64,000 nt of DNA from Halopseudomonas pelagia (lineage in GTDB: Bacteria; Pseudomonadota; Gammaproteobacteria; Pseudomonadales; Pseudomonadaceae): the NCBI RefSeq assembly GCF_009497895.1, contig NZ_CP033116.1:744001-808000 (forward strand), in the 5' to 3' direction. Under the pieces are notes generated by a model. The model was given only the letters and a program-made list of their open reading frames with translations. It searched no databases and was not told the DNA's origin. Positions 62,097 to 64,000 of this stretch are shown here, one piece after another (position 1 is the stretch's first letter; each line of letters opens with the position of its first letter). The position numbers and the translations under genes are program-made.

Positions 62097-63929
62097 TCAG
62101 TAGCTAGGTGTCCAGCTCACAGATAGCTGGGCGTTGATATCGACCTCCCGGTAGCCGTAGGTCTGACCGTTGTAGTTATAGTTGGCCAGGCTGTAATCCT
62201 TATCCAGCAGATTGCCTACTTTCAGATCCCAGCGCAGCGCAGGGGTCATGTTCCAGCGTGCGCGGGCCTCGACCAGGCCGTAGCCGGATAGCTCCTGCTC
62301 GTTGGCCGGGTCGTTATAGCGCTGACTGTTGGCGCTAAGGCTGAAACCAATCCCGAACACACCCAATTGACGATCCACATCCAGACTTAACAGGCGCTTG
62401 GGTCGGCGTGGCAGTTGATTGCCGCTGTTACGATCACGCGGATCCAGCCAGGTTGCTGCGAGCAGCGTATCCCAACCGGCTACTTGAGTGCTGGCGCTCA
62501 ACTCCAAACCATGGATCCGGGCGCGGCTAATGTTCTGGGCGGTGAAGAACGGGTCAAGCAGAATCAGGTCGTCAATATCGGTGCGGAATGCCGCAGCCTG
62601 TAACTGAGCGGCCTGCACTTGGCCGCGCCACTGCAGTTCATAGCTTTTGGAGCGCTCGGGGCGCAGGTTTGGATTTGCACCGAAGCTAGTGTAAAGATCG
62701 TTGAACGTGGGTGCGCGGAAGCCCTCCCCGTAGGATGCGACCACTTGCTGATTGTCGGTGATCGGCACAGTCAGCGCTGCGTTAAAGGTGTTGGCATTGC
62801 CAAATTGCTCGTTGTCATCATGCCGCCAACCCAATTCAGTCTGATATGCCTCGCCTTCAAATCGGTGTTGAACAAAAGCGGCACGGTTGTAGCGCTCGGT
62901 TTGCAGATAGCTGCCGGTGCTGCGCAGTCGATCCTGATACCAGTCCACACCGGTTTGCAGGCTGTGCTGCTCGGATAGGCGCAGACTGTTAAGCCAACTG
63001 GCAGAGTCGCGATAGGTGTTGTAGCTATAGGTAGCGGCCGGTCCGAAAGCGTTGGCATCATAATGACTGCTGCGCTTGTCTTCGGCGTGCCCAGCTTCTA
63101 GGCGAGTGGTCCATAGCTGACTGACTTGCCATTGCAGGTGCGTGGCTACAGTGCTTAACGTGAAATCGTCTTCAGGATTGCCATTCAGATCGTACTCGGT
63201 ATTACCGCTCTGCTCGAGCAAGCGAACACCTGCTTCGACGTCGTCAGTAAAATTGTGACTGAGAGAGGCGTTGAATGCGCGATTGCGGTAACCGTCGTCG
63301 TCCTGGTCGCCTGCCTCTTCATGGCGGGTACGGTCAAAGCCGGCGGTTTCATTGAGGCTGGCGCCCAGATCAAAACGCGTCTGCTGGTTGCCTCCGGACA
63401 TACCTACATGGCGACGGTAGGTGTTGTTGCTGCCGATGCCGGCGGTGACTCTGGGGTTGAGGCCAGACTCTCCCTGGCGGGTAAATATCTGCACTACACC
63501 GCCGATGGCGTCGGAACCATAGATAGCCGAACGGGGGCCGCGGATAACTTCGATACGCTCGATCTGATCAATATTGAGAAATTCCAGGCTTGGCTGCCCC
63601 GCCGAGGCGCTGCCGATGCGTTGTCCATCGACCAGTACCAGCGATTGGGTGCTGCCGGTTCCGCGCAGGGACAATGAGGTAAGGCTACCCTGTCCGCCTG
63701 TAGTGGTGACTGATGCGCCCGGAACCCGGCGCAGCAGATCTGCAACAGAGCTGGGCTGCAGACGTTCAATCTCGCTGCGGGTAAAAACGGTGGTCGCGGC
63801 CGGTGTTCTGGAAAGTGACTGTGCTTGCCGTGATGCTGTGACGACCGTGTCCGGCAGGTCTACCGCACTGTTGGCCAAGGCGATACCGGACGCCAGCAGG
63901 CCTGGGACGAGAAAAAGTACTCTGTTCAT
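62097..63929 (-). CDS. btuB: TonB-dependent cobalamin receptor BtuB
   Basis: A 610-residue TonB-dependent outer-membrane receptor. Signal MNRVLFLVPGLLASGIALA is followed by the TonB box DTVVTAS and a plug domain (TRSEIERLQPSSVADLLRRVPG; SLSLRGTGSTQSLVLVDGQRIGSAS; RIEVIRGPRSAIYGSDAIGGVVQIFT). A beta-barrel then ends QLSVSWTPSY. The plug sequence and size fit BtuB. ATG 63929 was chosen because GAGGA is seven bases upstream; ATG 63932 directly before it is closer. The ribosome site lies in a hairpin, as expected for cobalamin control. Confidence 0.85.
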   Translation of the reverse strand: MNRVLFLVPGLLASGIALANSAVDLPDTVVTASRQAQSLSRTPAATTVFTRSEIERLQPSSVADLLRRVPGASVTTTGGQGSLTSLSLRGTGSTQSLVLVDGQRIGSASAGQPSLEFLNIDQIERIEVIRGPRSAIYGSDAIGGVVQIFTRQGESGLNPRVTAGIGSNNTYRRHVGMSGGNQQTRFDLGASLNETAGFDRTRHEEAGDQDDDGYRNRAFNASLSHNFTDDVEAGVRLLEQSGNTEYDLNGNPEDDFTLSTVATHLQWQVSQLWTTRLEAGHAEDKRSSHYDANAFGPAATYSYNTYRDSASWLNSLRLSEQHSLQTGVDWYQDRLRSTGSYLQTERYNRAAFVQHRFEGEAYQTELGWRHDDNEQFGNANTFNAALTVPITDNQQVVASYGEGFRAPTFNDLYTSFGANPNLRPERSKSYELQWRGQVQAAQLQAAAFRTDIDDLILLDPFFTAQNISRARIHGLELSASTQVAGWDTLLAATWLDPRDRNSGNQLPRRPKRLLSLDVDRQLGVFGIGFSLSANSQRYNDPANEQELSGYGLVEARARWNMTPALRWDLKVGNLLDKDYSLANYNYNGQTYGYREVDINAQLSVSWTPSY

Positions 63930-63936
63930 CATGAAT

Positions 63937-63959
63937 CCTCAAAAGAAACGCTTTTGAGG
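63937..63959 (-). promoter_or_regulatory. btuB: Hairpin hiding the btuB ribosome-binding site
   Basis: On the btuB mRNA CCTCAAAAG (63959-63951) pairs perfectly with CTTTTGAGG (63945-63937) around CGTTT. The 3' arm contains most of the GAGGA Shine-Dalgarno sequence. An RBS-sequestering hairpin directly before btuB is the usual expression platform of a translational cobalamin riboswitch. Confidence 0.6.
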
Positions 63960-64000
63960 AGGGCGAGAAGCCAGCGAAATCTGCCGGTAGAGCGGAGGGC
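63960..64000 (-). promoter_or_regulatory. Possible 3' end of a cobalamin riboswitch aptamer (cut by window)
   Basis: The minus-strand sequence upstream of the btuB hairpin contains CTCTACCGGCAG (around 63990-63979), similar to the TACCGGC-type 3' end of cobalamin aptamers. The conserved core would lie beyond base 64000, so the call rests on gene identity, the sequestering hairpin and this short match. Confidence 0.35.

Noticed and set aside
1..64000. tRNA or rRNA genes, CRISPR arrays, prophage or transposase genes
   Set aside because: I scanned intergenic regions for tRNA-like cloverleaf consensus, repeat-spacer patterns and transposase motifs and saw none; gaps are short and otherwise explained.

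Overview
The window is a contiguous stretch of a gammaproteobacterial chromosome, almost certainly Pseudomonadaceae. It opens with the str/S10/spc/alpha ribosomal superoperon in Pseudomonas order (rpoC-rpsL-rpsG-fusA-tuf // rpsJ...rplQ). This is followed by uvrA, a YajR-like MFS gene and ssb, and later by nrdR-ribD-ribC-ribBA-ribH-nusB-thiL-pgpA...ribA-btuF, both typical Pseudomonas neighbourhoods. An NhaD-type sodium/proton antiporter inside the riboflavin operon, a TtpC-type TonB system and an OmpW porin suggest a marine or halotolerant lineage such as Halopseudomonas. The genus is inference; the family-level call rests on gene order and protein sequence.

Layout. 1-18.8 kb: end of rpoC and 31 complete ribosomal-protein, elongation-factor, secY and rpoA genes, with promoters before rpsL, rpsJ and probably rpsM, terminators after tuf, rpmJ (probable) and rplQ, and several structured leader or intercistronic regions where autogenous control is expected. 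18.8-19.3 kb: no gene, but two adjacent long inverted-repeat elements. 19.3-24.3 kb: uvrA(-), MFS(+), ssb(+). 24.3-35.9 kb: a minus-strand catabolic block. From its promoter it reads MaoC hydratase, TRAP transporter (DctP, DctQ, DctM), MmgE/PrpD protein, acyl-CoA dehydrogenase, class III CoA-transferase, GntR/UTRA regulator, MFS transporter, CitE-type lyase and OprD-type porin. The content matches the Pseudomonas itaconate-degradation set: CoA activation, hydration to citramalyl-CoA and cleavage to acetyl-CoA plus pyruvate, with dedicated uptake through both membranes. A perfect 16-bp palindrome lies on the start of its promoter.

36.1-37.8 kb: a histidine-phosphatase-fold protein and an RmlD-like protein, both lacking canonical catalytic residues. 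37.8-38.6 kb: OmpW/OprG porin with an Anr-type class II promoter. 38.6-43.5 kb: a six-gene TonB energisation operon (DUF3450, TtpC-like, ExbB, ExbD, TonB, TPR) with a Fur box over its promoter. 43.6-46.8 kb: a zinc-linked cluster (DUF2796, ABC ATPase, FtsX-like permease, DUF3299) with a Zur-like box. 46.9-49.5 kb: a CnoX-like thioredoxin, a methyltransferase and a LysR regulator. 49.6-52.1 kb: a nitronate-monooxygenase-like flavoprotein and an acyl-CoA synthetase.

52.2-62.1 kb: nrdR, the riboflavin pathway (ribD, ribC, ribBA, ribH, ribA) with nhaD inserted, nusB, thiL, pgpA, a retropepsin-like protein, a small membrane protein and btuF. 62.1-63.9 kb: convergent btuB, whose ribosome-binding site sits in a hairpin that may belong to a cobalamin riboswitch cut by the window end. 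Metal and cofactor supply is a theme of the right half: the Fur-linked TonB motor would power BtuB, the Zur-linked cluster would serve zinc, and BtuF/BtuB serve cobalamin. No tRNA, rRNA, CRISPR array, prophage or transposase gene was recognised.
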